Below, in pieces: positions 1-8,771 of a DNA stretch of 53,191 bases (the stretch's first letter is position 1; every line of letters starts with the position of its first letter). A program made the position numbers and the translations under genes. The DNA is from Actinomycetes bacterium (GTDB lineage: Bacteria > Actinomycetota > Actinomycetes > Streptosporangiales > Streptosporangiaceae), in assembly GCA_021792855.1 (NCBI GenBank), contig JAJYTW010000004.1, positions 1-53,191 on the forward strand, in the 5' to 3' direction. Under the pieces are notes generated by a model that had not been told where the DNA came from, made no database searches, and saw only the letters and a program-made list of their open reading frames with translations.

Positions 1-22
1 ACCGGCATGGCAACTCCCTGGC

Positions 23-36
23 GGACCCGCGGGTCC
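23..36. promoter_or_regulatory. Perfect 14-bp palindrome downstream of lysA
   Basis: GGACCCGCGGGTCC reads the same on both strands. It lies in the 142-base stretch beyond the lysA stop, where no gene is visible. It could be part of a terminator or an operator for a gene outside the window. In GC-rich DNA a palindrome of this size can occur by chance. Confidence 0.25.
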
Positions 37-142
37 CCTGGTCGCGACGGTCCGCACGGAACGGCAGCGGTTACGGAGCGTTCTTCAATGCATACACAGT
101 ATGACTACAGGGATGCGCCGTGCCCGGGAATTGGCCGCCGGG

Positions 143-1393
143 TTACCCCAGGTCGACTTCCCTGGCCATCAGGTCCTCGAAGGTCTCCCTGCGGACCCCG
201 ACCCTGGCCTGGCCGTCGGAGCAGAAGATCACCGGCGGCCGCAGCGCTCCGTTGTAGTTGTTCGCCATCGTGAAGCAGTACGCGCCGGTCACCGGCACCA
301 CGACCAGGTCCCCGATCGCGGGATCAGCCAGCAGCACGTCGGGCGTGACGATGTCGCCGGACTCGCAATGCCGGCCAACCAGATCGGCCAGCACAGGCTG
401 GGCGTCCCAGCGGCCGACGGTCAGCGGCGTGAACCGCTGCCCGTACAGCGAGTACTCCAGGTTGTCGCCCATCCCGCCGTCCACCGCTACGTGCAGCTTG
501 CCGGCCTGCTTGACAGTGACCACCCGGTACAGCGTGACCCCGGCCCTGGCCACCATCGACCGGCCCGGCTCGATCAGGATCTCGATCCCGGTGCCGAGGT
601 GCTTGTGCGCGGCCGCGACCAGGCGGCCGACGTACTCGTCCACGTCCGGGGCGGAGTCCTGCGGCTCGTACCGGACGCCGAGTCCGCCGCCGAAGTCGTA
701 CACCTCGAACCGCTCCAGCGTGGCCAGTGCCTCGACCGCTGCCTCGAACTGCTCGACCCTGGTGATCTGAGAGCCGATGTGCGCGTGCAGGCCGCGCAGG
801 TCGACATGGGCGCTGGCGCGCATCCGGGCGATCGCGTCGGGCACCTGCTCGGCCGGGACGCCGAACTTGGACAGCTTGCCGCCGGTCGCCATCGCCGCGT
901 GGGTGTCGGACTCGATGCCGGGGCTGACCCGGAGCAGCACCGGCGCGGGCCGGGTGGCCAGTCGCTCGATCCGGTCGATGTCGTCGAAGCCGTCGACCAC
1001 GATGTAGCCGATCCCGGCCGCGAGCGCCGCCTCGATGTCGGCGTCGGACTTGGCGTTCCCGTGCATCACGATCCTGGCCGGGTCGGCGCCGGCGGCCAGC
1101 GCCATCCGCAGTTCCCCGGCCCCGACCACGTCGCACCCGAGGCCCTCCTGCGCGAGCACCCGGATCGTCGCCGCCGACGGGAAGCTCTTGACCGCGAAAC
1201 AGACCCGCCCGGCCTGGTGCCGGCTGGTCAGCGCGCCCAGGTACTCCCTGGCCCGGTCGCGCAGCGCCTGCTCATCGATCACGAACGCCGGGGTGCCGAA
1301 CCGCTCGGCCAGATCCGACATCAGGCAGCCGCCGATGCGCAGGTCGTCGCCGTCGATGACGGCCGACGGGGGCAGCAGCGAGAGATCCGGCAT
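143..1393 (-). CDS. lysA: Diaminopimelate decarboxylase
   Basis: This PLP enzyme converts meso-diaminopimelate to L-lysine, the last step of lysine synthesis in the cytoplasm. The protein has the fold-III decarboxylase layout: an N-terminal alanine-racemase-like barrel with the PLP lysine in CFAVKSFP (about K69), HIGSQ near the middle, the phosphate-binding EPGRS, then the C-terminal sheet domain with CESGD and the active-site tyrosine in GAYCFTMANNYNG. About 416 residues is normal for the family. I chose ATG 1393 because GGAG lies about 9 bases upstream. A TTG at 1408 would add five residues but has no better ribosome site. It is divergent from the stress-protein operon, with about 250 bases between. 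No lysine-pathway partner is visible nearby. Confidence 0.95.
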   Translation of the reverse strand: MPDLSLLPPSAVIDGDDLRIGGCLMSDLAERFGTPAFVIDEQALRDRAREYLGALTSRHQAGRVCFAVKSFPSAATIRVLAQEGLGCDVVGAGELRMALAAGADPARIVMHGNAKSDADIEAALAAGIGYIVVDGFDDIDRIERLATRPAPVLLRVSPGIESDTHAAMATGGKLSKFGVPAEQVPDAIARMRASAHVDLRGLHAHIGSQITRVEQFEAAVEALATLERFEVYDFGGGLGVRYEPQDSAPDVDEYVGRLVAAAHKHLGTGIEILIEPGRSMVARAGVTLYRVVTVKQAGKLHVAVDGGMGDNLEYSLYGQRFTPLTVGRWDAQPVLADLVGRHCESGDIVTPDVLLADPAIGDLVVVPVTGAYCFTMANNYNGALRPPVIFCSDGQARVGVRRETFEDLMAREVDLG

Positions 1394-1502
1394 AACAGCA
1401 CGCTCCAAGGCATTTCGCTCGGAGAAATCCGGGCGGTATCAACCACGACAATGCTCATCAGGGTACGTGGCCTGACCTGCCGGGCGGCCATCCGGTGCGG
1501 CG

Positions 1503-1516
1503 GTGACCTAGGACCC
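1503..1516. promoter_or_regulatory. Candidate DevR/DosR-type box upstream of the stress-protein/phosphoketolase operon
   Basis: GTGACCTAGGACCC agrees with 10 of 14 positions of the core of the published mycobacterial DosR consensus (GGGACTWWAGTCCC). It lies about 130 bases upstream of the universal stress protein start and 110 bases upstream of lysA, in the shared divergent region. A DevR/DosR-like regulator is encoded at 22553-23221, which makes a link plausible. One weak site in GC-rich DNA is not proof. Confidence 0.3.
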
Positions 1517-1645
1517 GGCAGCCTCGACCGGACGACTCTGGCCCCGCCGGTGGGTACACCGTTGAATAACTGCTGAAGGGGCTCACGCCGGTGGCGCCTG
1601 GCGCCCACCGCCGTGGCGCGGGATGAGGCGATCGAGGCGGGGGTT

Positions 1646-2095
1646 ATGACCACCGAACACAGCACCGAACTTGTCGTGGTCGGCGTGGACGGATCGCCGG
1701 CGTCCGCGATGGCGATGGCCTGGGCCGCCCGGTACGCCAGGGCGATGGGCGCGACCGTGCGGGCGGTGCTCGCCTGGCACTATCCGGCCGCCGCCGGGCC
1801 GGCCCCGATCGGCGTCGCCCCGGCGATCGTCGCCGGCGACATCGAGCAGGCCAGGCGCGAGGACCTGGAAAAGGCGATCGCCGCCACGTTTGGCGATCCC
1901 CCGTCGGTGCAGGTCGAGCCCAAGGTGGTGTACGGGCACCCGTCCCAGGTGCTGATCGACGAGTCCAGGGACGCGGATCTGCTGGTCGTGGGCAGCCGCG
2001 GCCACGGCGGGTTCACGGGCATGCTGCTCGGCTCGGTCAGCACGCACTGCGTGACCCACGCCGCCTGCCCGGTCACGGTGGTCCGCACGTCCTGA
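1646..2095 (+). CDS. Universal stress protein, ATP-binding type
   Basis: This is a single UspA domain of about 149 residues. The N-terminal strand VVVGVDGS carries the usual aspartate. The C-terminal half has the nucleotide-binding pattern G-x2-G-x9-G-S in GSRGHGGFTGMLLGS. Such proteins are cytoplasmic, bind ATP and in actinobacteria are often induced by hypoxia or stationary phase. ATG 1646 is preferred because the family begins a few residues before the first beta strand. A GTG at 1613 would add 11 residues unlike the family. Only 24 bases separate it from the phosphoketolase gene, so the two are probably cotranscribed. Confidence 0.88.
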   Translation: MTTEHSTELVVVGVDGSPASAMAMAWAARYARAMGATVRAVLAWHYPAAAGPAPIGVAPAIVAGDIEQARREDLEKAIAATFGDPPSVQVEPKVVYGHPSQVLIDESRDADLLVVGSRGHGGFTGMLLGSVSTHCVTHAACPVTVVRTS

Positions 2096-2119
2096 TCTAT
2101 CGAAGGTGACATTCCAGCC

Positions 2120-4615
2120 ATGACTACAACATCAGCCGCTTCAACGCTCACCGGCGAGGAACTGTCCTGCCTGAACGCCTACTGGCGGGCAGCGAACTAC
2201 CTGGCCGCCGGACAGATCTACCTGATGGCCAACCCGCTGCTCACCGAGCCACTACGGCCCGAGCACATCAAGCCCCGGCTGCTCGGCCACTGGGGCACCA
2301 CGCCGGGGCTGAACCTGATCTGGGCGCACCTGAACCGGGTGATCACCCGCGGCGACCTGGAGATGACGATCGTCGTCGGGCCCGGTCACGGCGGCCCGGC
2401 CGCGCTCGCCAACACCTGGCTGGAGGGCAGCTACTCGGAGGTGTACCCGAGCGTGCCGCGGGACGCCACCGGGATGGCCCGGCTGATGCGGCAGTTCTCG
2501 TTCCCCGGCGGCGTGCCCAGCCACGTCGCGCCGGAGACGCCCGGATCGATCCACGAGGGCGGCGAGCTTGGCTACTCGCTCTCGCACGCGCACGGGGTGG
2601 CGTTCGACAACCCGAACCTGATCGTCGCGTGCGTGGTCGGCGACGGCGAGGCCGAGACCGGCCCGCTGGCCGCTAGCTGGCACTCGAACAAGTTCCTCGA
2701 CCCGGCCAGGGACGGCGCCGTGCTCCCGATCCTGCACCTGAACGGGTTCAAGATCGCGAATCCCGCACTGCTGGCCCGGATCGGCGAGGACGAGCTTGAC
2801 GACCTGCTACGCGGCTACGGCTATCAGCCGCACTACGTGACCGGCGACGATCCGCTCGACGTGCACGAGCAACTGGCCGGCACGCTGGATCAGGTCATCG
2901 CGGACATCCGCCGGATCTGGCAGGACGCCAGGTCGGCGGCGGACGGGCACGCGGCGGCGGACGGGCTCTGGACGGCGGACGGCGCCCGGCCGCGCTGGCC
3001 GATGATCGTGCTCCGCACGCCGAAGGGCTGGACCGGCCCGGCCGAGGTGGATGGCCTGCCGGTGGAGGGCACCTGGCGCTCGCACCAGGTGCCGCTGCCG
3101 GAGGTCCGGGCGAACCCCGCGCACCTGCGCCAGCTTGAGGGCTGGCTGCGGTCCTACCACCCGGAGGAACTGTTCGACGAGGATGGCAGGCCGCGGCCGG
3201 AATTGCTGGCACTGGTCCCCGCCGGGCAGCGCAGGCTGGGCCTCAGCCCGCACGCCAACGGCGGCCTGCTGCTGCGCGACCTGGATCTGCCCAGCCCGCA
3301 CGAGTTCGCCGTGCCGGTGCCCGCGCCCGGCGCGGTCACCTCCGAGCCGACCCGGGTGCTCGGGACGATGGTGGCCGAGGTGATGCGCCGGAACCTGGGC
3401 ACCAGCAACTTCCGGGTGATGGGACCGGACGAGACGGCGTCCAACCGACTCGACGCGGTGATCGAGGTGACCGGCAAGACCTGGGAGGCCAGCACGCTGC
3501 CGGTCGACATGAACCTGACCAGGGACGGCCGGGTGATGGAGATCCTGTCCGAGCACACCTGCCAGGGGTGGCTCGAGGGCTACCTGCTCAGCGGCAGGCA
3601 CGGTCTGTTCTCGTGCTACGAGGCGTTCATCCACATCGTCGACTCGATGCTGAACCAGCACGTCAAGTGGCTGAAGGTGAGCCGGCACCTGCCCTGGCGG
3701 CGGCCGATCGCCTCGCTGAACTACCTGCTCACCTCGCACGTGTGGCGGCAGGACCACAACGGGTTCTCGCACCAGGACCCCGGCTTCATCGACCACGTGG
3801 TGAACAAGAAGGCCGAGGTGATCAGGGTCTACCTGCCGCCGGACGCGAACACTCTGCTGGCGGTCGCCGACCACTGCCTGCGCAGCAGGGACCTGGTCAA
3901 CGTGATCGTGGCGGGCAAGCAGCCGAACCCGGACTGGCTGGACATGACGTCCGCCGAGTTGCACTGCGCGCGCGGCGCCGGGATCTGGGAGTGGGCCAGC
4001 ACCGACGGCGATGGGGCCGAGCCTGACGTGGTGCTGGCCTGCGCCGGCGACGTGCCGACCATCGAGGTGCTCGCGGCCGCCGACATCCTCCGGCGGCACC
4101 TGCCCGAACTGCGGGTCCGCGTGGTCAACGTGGTCGACCTGATGCGGTTGCAGCCCACCTCGGAGCACCCGCACGGGATGAGTGACGCCGAGTACGACGC
4201 GCTGTTCACGCCGGACAAGCCGGTCATCTTCGCCTATCACGGCTACCCCTGGCTAATCCACCGGCTCACCTACCGGCGGACCGGCCACGACAACCTGCAT
4301 GTCCGCGGCTACAAGGAGGAGGGCACCACGACTACGCCCTTCGACATGCTGGTCCGCAATGACATGGACCGGTTCCACCTGGTCATGGACGTGATCGACC
4401 GGGTGCCCGGACTCGGGCCGCGGGCCACGGTGTTGCGCCAGCAGATGACCGACGCCCGGGCCAGGCACACCGAGTGGATCGTCGAGCACGGTGAGGACAT
4501 GCCGGAGGTCCGGGACTGGACCTGGCCGGCCGCCGCGCCCGGCCGCGCGCCGGGCGTGCCAGGGCAGACCGGGGCGCTGACCGGCAGCCGCGCGCTGCAC
4601 GTGCCCGCCCTGTGA
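2120..4615 (+). CDS. xfp: Xylulose-5-phosphate/fructose-6-phosphate phosphoketolase
   Basis: This thiamine-diphosphate enzyme cleaves xylulose 5-phosphate or fructose 6-phosphate with inorganic phosphate, giving acetyl phosphate plus glyceraldehyde 3-phosphate or erythrose 4-phosphate. The 831 residues match the family length. Visible marks include YLAAGQIYL near residue 28, H57 in GHWGTTPG, H90 in GPGHGG, the cofactor motif GDGEAETG (D175) with N208 in LHLNGF, and the strongly conserved [19 protein letters not shown] block. GAAGG lies upstream of the ATG. The last codons overlap the acetate kinase start (GTGA at 4612), so acetyl phosphate is made and used by translationally coupled enzymes. 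Confidence 0.97.
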   Translation: MTTTSAASTLTGEELSCLNAYWRAANYLAAGQIYLMANPLLTEPLRPEHIKPRLLGHWGTTPGLNLIWAHLNRVITRGDLEMTIVVGPGHGGPAALANTWLEGSYSEVYPSVPRDATGMARLMRQFSFPGGVPSHVAPETPGSIHEGGELGYSLSHAHGVAFDNPNLIVACVVGDGEAETGPLAASWHSNKFLDPARDGAVLPILHLNGFKIANPALLARIGEDELDDLLRGYGYQPHYVTGDDPLDVHEQLAGTLDQVIADIRRIWQDARSAADGHAAADGLWTADGARPRWPMIVLRTPKGWTGPAEVDGLPVEGTWRSHQVPLPEVRANPAHLRQLEGWLRSYHPEELFDEDGRPRPELLALVPAGQRRLGLSPHANGGLLLRDLDLPSPHEFAVPVPAPGAVTSEPTRVLGTMVAEVMRRNLGTSNFRVMGPDETASNRLDAVIEVTGKTWEASTLPVDMNLTRDGRVMEILSEHTCQGWLEGYLLSGRHGLFSCYEAFIHIVDSMLNQHVKWLKVSRHLPWRRPIASLNYLLTSHVWRQDHNGFSHQDPGFIDHVVNKKAEVIRVYLPPDANTLLAVADHCLRSRDLVNVIVAGKQPNPDWLDMTSAELHCARGAGIWEWASTDGDGAEPDVVLACAGDVPTIEVLAAADILRRHLPELRVRVVNVVDLMRLQPTSEHPHGMSDAEYDALFTPDKPVIFAYHGYPWLIHRLTYRRTGHDNLHVRGYKEEGTTTTPFDMLVRNDMDRFHLVMDVIDRVPGLGPRATVLRQQMTDARARHTEWIVEHGEDMPEVRDWTWPAAAPGRAPGVPGQTGALTGSRALHVPAL

Positions 4616-5763
4616 GGCCGGCCAGCCAGCGCCAGGACTGCGTTCTGGTCGTCAACGCCGGCTCGTCCAGCCTGAAGCTGTCCGTGATCGACTCCGGCGG
4701 CACGGTCGCCGACCGGCGCGACATCGACCACTGGGACGGCACCCCGAACGCGCCGGCCGTGACCGATTACCTGTCCGGGCTGGCTGACTCGCCGCTGGCG
4801 CCCAGGCTGGCGGCGGCGGGCCACCGGGTGGTGCACGGCGGGGGCCGGTTCACCGCGCCGACTCTGGTCGACCCGGCGGTCCGCGCGGCGATCGAGGACC
4901 TGACCACCCTCGCGCCGCTGCACCAGCCACGGGCGCTGGCGGGCCTGGACGCGACCGCCGCCGCACTGCCTGACCTGCGCCAGGTGGCCTGCTTCGACAC
5001 CGCCTTCCACGCCAGTCTCCCGGCCGAGGCGGCCACCTACGCGCTGCCGGCCGACTGGCGGGACCGGTTCAGTCTGCGCAAGTACGGCTTCCATGGCCTG
5101 TCGCACGGCTACGCGGCCCGGCGGGCCGCCGAGTTGCTCGGCGTCACCGATCCCGGCGGGTTCCGCGTGGTGACCTGCCATCTGGGCGCCGGGTCATCGC
5201 TGGCCGCGGTGTCCGGCGGCCGCAGCGTGGAGACGACGATGGGCTTCACCCCGGTCGACGGCCTGGTGATGGCCACCCGTAGCGGCAGCGTGGACCCCGG
5301 TCTGATCGCCTGGCTGGCCGGCCGGGCCGGCATCGGCGCCGCCGAGCTTGCCGACGGGCTTGAGCACCGCTCCGGCCTGGCCGGACTGGCCGGACTGGCC
5401 GACGGCAGCGGCGATCTGCGCGAGGTCGCCGCCGCGGCGCGGCAGGGCAGCGCCGCGGCCAAACTGGCTGTCGCCGTGCACGCCCACCGCCTGGTTGCCC
5501 AGATCGCGGTGATGGCCGCGGCGATGAACGGCCTGGACGCGCTGGTGTTCACCGGCGGCATCGGCGAGCATCAGCCTGACGTGCGCGCCGCGGCCGCGGG
5601 CGGACTGCGGTTCATCGGGGTGGCCATCGACGCCGGGCGGAACGCGGCCGCCCGCGGCGATGCCGAGATCAGCGCGCCGGGCGCGGCGGTCCGGACCGTC
5701 GTGGTCACCGCGCGGGAGGACGCCGAGATCGCCAGGCAGGTCTTCGGGCTGATCCGGGCCTAG
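4612..5763 (+). CDS. ackA: Acetate kinase
   Basis: The enzyme converts acetyl phosphate and ADP to acetate and ATP, so with the preceding phosphoketolase it gives substrate-level ATP without oxygen. ASKHA-fold motifs are all present: [11 protein letters not shown] at the N-terminus, [30 protein letters not shown], the substrate loop [18 protein letters not shown] and FTGGIGEH near the C-terminus. Length (383 residues) is close to normal. The GTG start overlaps the xfp stop. A short GLAGLAGLA repeat near 5380-5402 comes from a 9-bp tandem repeat. The next gene is convergent, 10 bases away. Confidence 0.96.
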   Translation: MRPASQRQDCVLVVNAGSSSLKLSVIDSGGTVADRRDIDHWDGTPNAPAVTDYLSGLADSPLAPRLAAAGHRVVHGGGRFTAPTLVDPAVRAAIEDLTTLAPLHQPRALAGLDATAAALPDLRQVACFDTAFHASLPAEAATYALPADWRDRFSLRKYGFHGLSHGYAARRAAELLGVTDPGGFRVVTCHLGAGSSLAAVSGGRSVETTMGFTPVDGLVMATRSGSVDPGLIAWLAGRAGIGAAELADGLEHRSGLAGLAGLADGSGDLREVAAAARQGSAAAKLAVAVHAHRLVAQIAVMAAAMNGLDALVFTGGIGEHQPDVRAAAAGGLRFIGVAIDAGRNAAARGDAEISAPGAAVRTVVVTAREDAEIARQVFGLIRA

Positions 5764-5773
5764 CGCGCCGGGG

Positions 5774-6451
5774 TCAGCGCCGGGTCGTCCAGCGTGGCCC
5801 GAAGGCGGCCCACTCGATGCCCCAGATCGCCAGCCTGCGGCGATCCAGCAGATAGCGGACGAACCCGGAGATGATCAGCAGCGCGATGCCGAACACGATC
5901 AGCGTGATCATGAACGCGGCCGCCGTGCGCAGCGTGACCAGATCCCTGGTCAGCGGTAGCCGGCCGGTGGCGTGACCCGCGCGGTCTACCCAGAACCGGA
6001 CGACCGAGCCGGCCCGCGCGCCGGCCACGGTGGGCACGTCGGCGACCTCGAACCGGCCCGACGGCGTCCGCCACCGGCCCGGAATCCAGTAGGTGGTCAT
6101 CGACCCGTAGGCGTAGTACGGGTGCGGGGCCGAGCGCAGCAGCACCGCGCTGACCTGGTGCCAGGACTGCTCGTGGCGTACCTGCCGCAGCCCGGACGTG
6201 TCCGTCAGGTGCCCGGCCAGGCCCGCGATCAGCGGCCCGGCGATCAGGAACGCGAGCACGAGCAGCACCCGCACCGCGCTCTCCATGCGGTCTGTCGGCC
6301 GGCGCAGCGGATTGCCGTCCGCCCCCAGCCACCGATTCATCCGCCGCAGCAACGGGCGCACCCGCTCGTCCCGTCGGCGCCGGTCCCCCGTCCGTCGCAC
6401 TCCGCGAGTATTCCCAGGTAGCGCGTTAATCCACCGCCTTGCGGCGGACAT
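5774..6451 (-). CDS. Rv1733c-like two-helix membrane protein
   Basis: About 225 residues with a basic N-terminus, the pattern GNPLRRPTDRMESAVR just before a first membrane helix (VLLVLAFLIAGPLIAGLAG), an outer domain containing a YWIP...GR stretch, and a second helix (FMITLIVFGIALLIISGF) with a short basic tail. This is the layout of the Mycobacterium tuberculosis Rv1733c family, whose biochemical role is unknown and whose M. tuberculosis member belongs to the DosR dormancy regulon. ATG 6451 is used; an internal ATG at 6340 sits closer to the usual family start and is a real alternative. A DosR-box-like sequence lies 46 bases upstream. Confidence 0.75.
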   Translation of the reverse strand: MSAARRWINALPGNTRGVRRTGDRRRRDERVRPLLRRMNRWLGADGNPLRRPTDRMESAVRVLLVLAFLIAGPLIAGLAGHLTDTSGLRQVRHEQSWHQVSAVLLRSAPHPYYAYGSMTTYWIPGRWRTPSGRFEVADVPTVAGARAGSVVRFWVDRAGHATGRLPLTRDLVTLRTAAAFMITLIVFGIALLIISGFVRYLLDRRRLAIWGIEWAAFGPRWTTRR

Positions 6452-6496
6452 GTCTCGTCCGGCCTCGTTACCCGGGCCCTAGCGCTGGGGCAAGCC

Positions 6497-6510
6497 GGGA
6501 CCTTCTGCCC
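6497..6510. promoter_or_regulatory. Candidate DevR/DosR-type box between divergent genes
   Basis: GGGACCTTCTGCCC matches 10 of 14 positions of the DosR core consensus, including both GGGAC and CCC ends. It sits 46 bases upstream of the Rv1733c-like gene and about 170 bases upstream of the second universal stress protein. In mycobacteria both gene types are typical DosR targets. A looser GGGAC...GGCCC pair lies near 6633-6650. Confidence 0.35.
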
Positions 6511-6682
6511 TAGCTGCCGCGGATCCGCGAACGGCAGACTCGCCAGTGGGTACAGGGAGTGCGGTCGACAAGGAGGCGCGGAGCGCTCGGGGCACAGGCA
6601 TTCGGGGGGGTGCCTGAGCCGGACGCGAAGGGGGACGTGCCTGGCCCTGTGGGGCGCATGGGGTGCCCGGGAAGGAGACGCG

Positions 6683-7192
6683 GTGCACGCCGACGACGGC
6701 CAGCCAGCGATTCTGGTCGGCGTCAGCGGTTCCGGCGCCTCCCTTGCCGCCCTTCGATGGGCGGCGGTAGAGGCGCGCCGCCGGGACGCGCGGCTCCGGG
6801 TCATTCAGGCCTGGGAGCCCCGCCCGGCGCGCGCGCCCTACGCGGCGGCGACCGATGATGACTCGTCGGCGGGCACCGCGGCCGGCCATCTGGCCAGGCT
6901 GGTCCGGGCCACGATCGGCAGCCCGGCCGACGCCGGGATCGATGTCGAGGTGGTCGCCGGCCCGCCCGAGCGGATCCTGGTGGATGCCTCGGCCGATGCG
7001 GGCCTGCTGGTGCTCGGCAGCGGCGGGCAGACGTCGTTCACGCCAGCCGTGGATCAGCAAGCCGAGCGGCCGATCGGCCCGGTGATCCGGGCCTGCCTGA
7101 GTCACGCGCACTGCCCCGTGCTGGTGATCAGCCCGGCCGTGGCGGCCGAGCAGGAGCAGGGCCGGCCGGCCCTGGCCGGGACCGCACGCTGA
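6683..7192 (+). CDS. Universal stress protein with degenerate nucleotide-binding motif
   Basis: A single UspA-like domain of about 169 residues. The first strand reads ILVGVSGSG, so the usual aspartate (VGVDGS) is serine. The C-terminal G-x2-G-x9-G-S/T pattern is broken: GSGGQTSFTPAVDQQAERPIGP carries extra residues and no matching glycine-serine. It probably does not bind ATP as the 1646-2095 protein does. The GTG start has a good AAGGAG site about 6 bases upstream. Its neighbours suggest the same stress block as the Rv1733c-like protein. Confidence 0.8.
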   Translation: MHADDGQPAILVGVSGSGASLAALRWAAVEARRRDARLRVIQAWEPRPARAPYAAATDDDSSAGTAAGHLARLVRATIGSPADAGIDVEVVAGPPERILVDASADAGLLVLGSGGQTSFTPAVDQQAERPIGPVIRACLSHAHCPVLVISPAVAAEQEQGRPALAGTAR

Positions 7193-7466
7193 CCGGTACC
7201 GCACGCACCGTCGCGAGTCCCTGACCTCACCCATCCTGCGTGGTAACGTCGCGCCAGGTAGATGGGGGGATGCAGCGTTGCACGGGGGTCGAACGCAGCA
7301 TGCCCGGCCGGTGCCCGGAGCAGATCCGGACGGACCGGACCGGGGAAGCGGAAGCCGCGGCCGGCGCCGGGACGGGCACGGCTGGCAGGCGCTCGCACGG
7401 GGCAAGCGCGACCGGTCAGCGGCCGCCGCGCCCCGCGGCGTCGGCTGAGCGCGGCTGGCGCCCATC

Positions 7467-8771
7467 ATGCGGCAGCCTGAGGCAGCCGACCGGTACGGCG
7501 GCACGCCCGCGGACCCGCTGGGCCGCAGGCGGTTCTTCCTGGCCGGGCTGGCGATCGGCCTGATCGCGATGTCGGCGGTCGGGCTGGCCTCCGTTCTCGC
7601 GATCACCTCACCGGCCGAGGTGGCCGCCCGGTCCGCCGCGCCGCCGCGGACGCTGATCACCGCGCCGGTGCGCTGGCAGGTACTGCGGAACCCGATCGTG
7701 GTCCCCGGCGTGGTCCGGGGCAGCACCACCGTCTCGGTCACCGCCTCCGCCCCGCTCGGCACCCTGATCGTGACCAGACTGCCGGTCCGGCCCGGCGACC
7801 GGGTCCGGCCCGGGCAGGTCATCGCGGAGATCGACGGCCGCCCGATCCTGCTGCTGGCCGGACGGCTGCCCGCGTACCGGGATCTGCATGAGGGTGACAC
7901 CGGGCCGGACGTGCGCCAGTTGCAGGTGGCGCTGGAACGGCTCGGGTACGCGGACTTCGACCCGCCGGGGGTGTTCGGCCCGAGCACGGCGCTCGCCCTG
8001 CTGCTGCTCTACCGGCACCTGGGCTACCGTGCCCCGGTCTATCCGATCCAGGTCGTTCCCGGCCGGCCGGGAACCCACGTCACCCGGCCGCCGATCCCAA
8101 GCGCCTACCTGCCGATGAGCGAGGTCGCCTACCTGCCGGCGTCCTCGGCGCTGGTGGTGGCCGTGCACGCCCGGGTCGGCCATCCGGCGGCCGGCCCGTG
8201 GATCATCCGGCTGGCCGTCGGTCCGCCCTACGTCACCGGGGTGCTCAGCTATGACCAGGCCAGGCATGCCAGGCGCGGGATGCGGGCGGTGATCTCCTCG
8301 CCGATCCCGCCGATCGCGGCCCGCGGGCGGGTTACCCGGATCGCGCCGATCCCGCCGCCGCGGGCGTTCGGGGCAGGCTCGGTGACCGGCTTCCCGGTCT
8401 CGGTGCGCCCGGATCGGGCGCTGGCCCAGCATCTGATCGGCACCCCGGTGCGGCTCACCCTGCTCGCCCCGGTCACTACCGGCCCGGTGCTGACGGTGCC
8501 GGTGACCGCCGTGTTCGCCGCTCACCAGCGGAGCCGCGCTCCGGCCGTGCGCACCCCGGCCGGCGGCACGCCGCAGGCTGGCCCGGGCACGGGGACCGGT
8601 GTCCGGGCTCGGCCGACCGCCCAGTACGTCATCTGGATCGGACCCGGCGGGCGGCGACGCCGGGTGCCGGTGTACACCGGGCCGGCGGCGGACGGCCTGG
8701 TCGCGATCCAGCCGGTCCGGGCCGGCGCCCTGCACCGCGGCGACCGGGTGCTGATCGGGATCGGGCCATGA
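7467..8771 (+). CDS. Membrane-anchored periplasmic adaptor with peptidoglycan-binding domain
   Basis: After a short cytoplasmic start, a membrane helix (FFLAGLAIGLIAMSAVGLASVLA, about residues 22-45) anchors the protein. A lipoyl-like hairpin follows (LPVRPGDRVRPGQVIAEIDGRP), into which a peptidoglycan_binding_1-type domain is inserted (GDTGPDVRQLQVALERLGY, about 140-190). Beta-barrel-like regions follow. This is the adaptor (MacA/HlyD-like) form common in actinobacteria beside MacB-type ABC genes. It probably links the exporter to the wall. An in-frame stop at 7446 limits the start. ATG 7467 has no clear Shine-Dalgarno sequence. It overlaps the next gene by an ATGA (8768-8771). Confidence 0.8.
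   Translation: MRQPEAADRYGGTPADPLGRRRFFLAGLAIGLIAMSAVGLASVLAITSPAEVAARSAAPPRTLITAPVRWQVLRNPIVVPGVVRGSTTVSVTASAPLGTLIVTRLPVRPGDRVRPGQVIAEIDGRPILLLAGRLPAYRDLHEGDTGPDVRQLQVALERLGYADFDPPGVFGPSTALALLLLYRHLGYRAPVYPIQVVPGRPGTHVTRPPIPSAYLPMSEVAYLPASSALVVAVHARVGHPAAGPWIIRLAVGPPYVTGVLSYDQARHARRGMRAVISSPIPPIAARGRVTRIAPIPPPRAFGAGSVTGFPVSVRPDRALAQHLIGTPVRLTLLAPVTTGPVLTVPVTAVFAAHQRSRAPAVRTPAGGTPQAGPGTGTGVRARPTAQYVIWIGPGGRRRRVPVYTGPAADGLVAIQPVRAGALHRGDRVLIGIGP

Noticed and set aside
101-1576. Plus-strand open frame opposite lysA
   Set aside because: It covers lysA in antisense, has no conserved domain, and lysA has complete family motifs.
7262-7480. Short 72-codon frame upstream of the adaptor gene
   Set aside because: The product is low-complexity Arg/Pro/Ala with no ribosome site; the 274-base spacer 7193-7466 otherwise shows nothing I can support.
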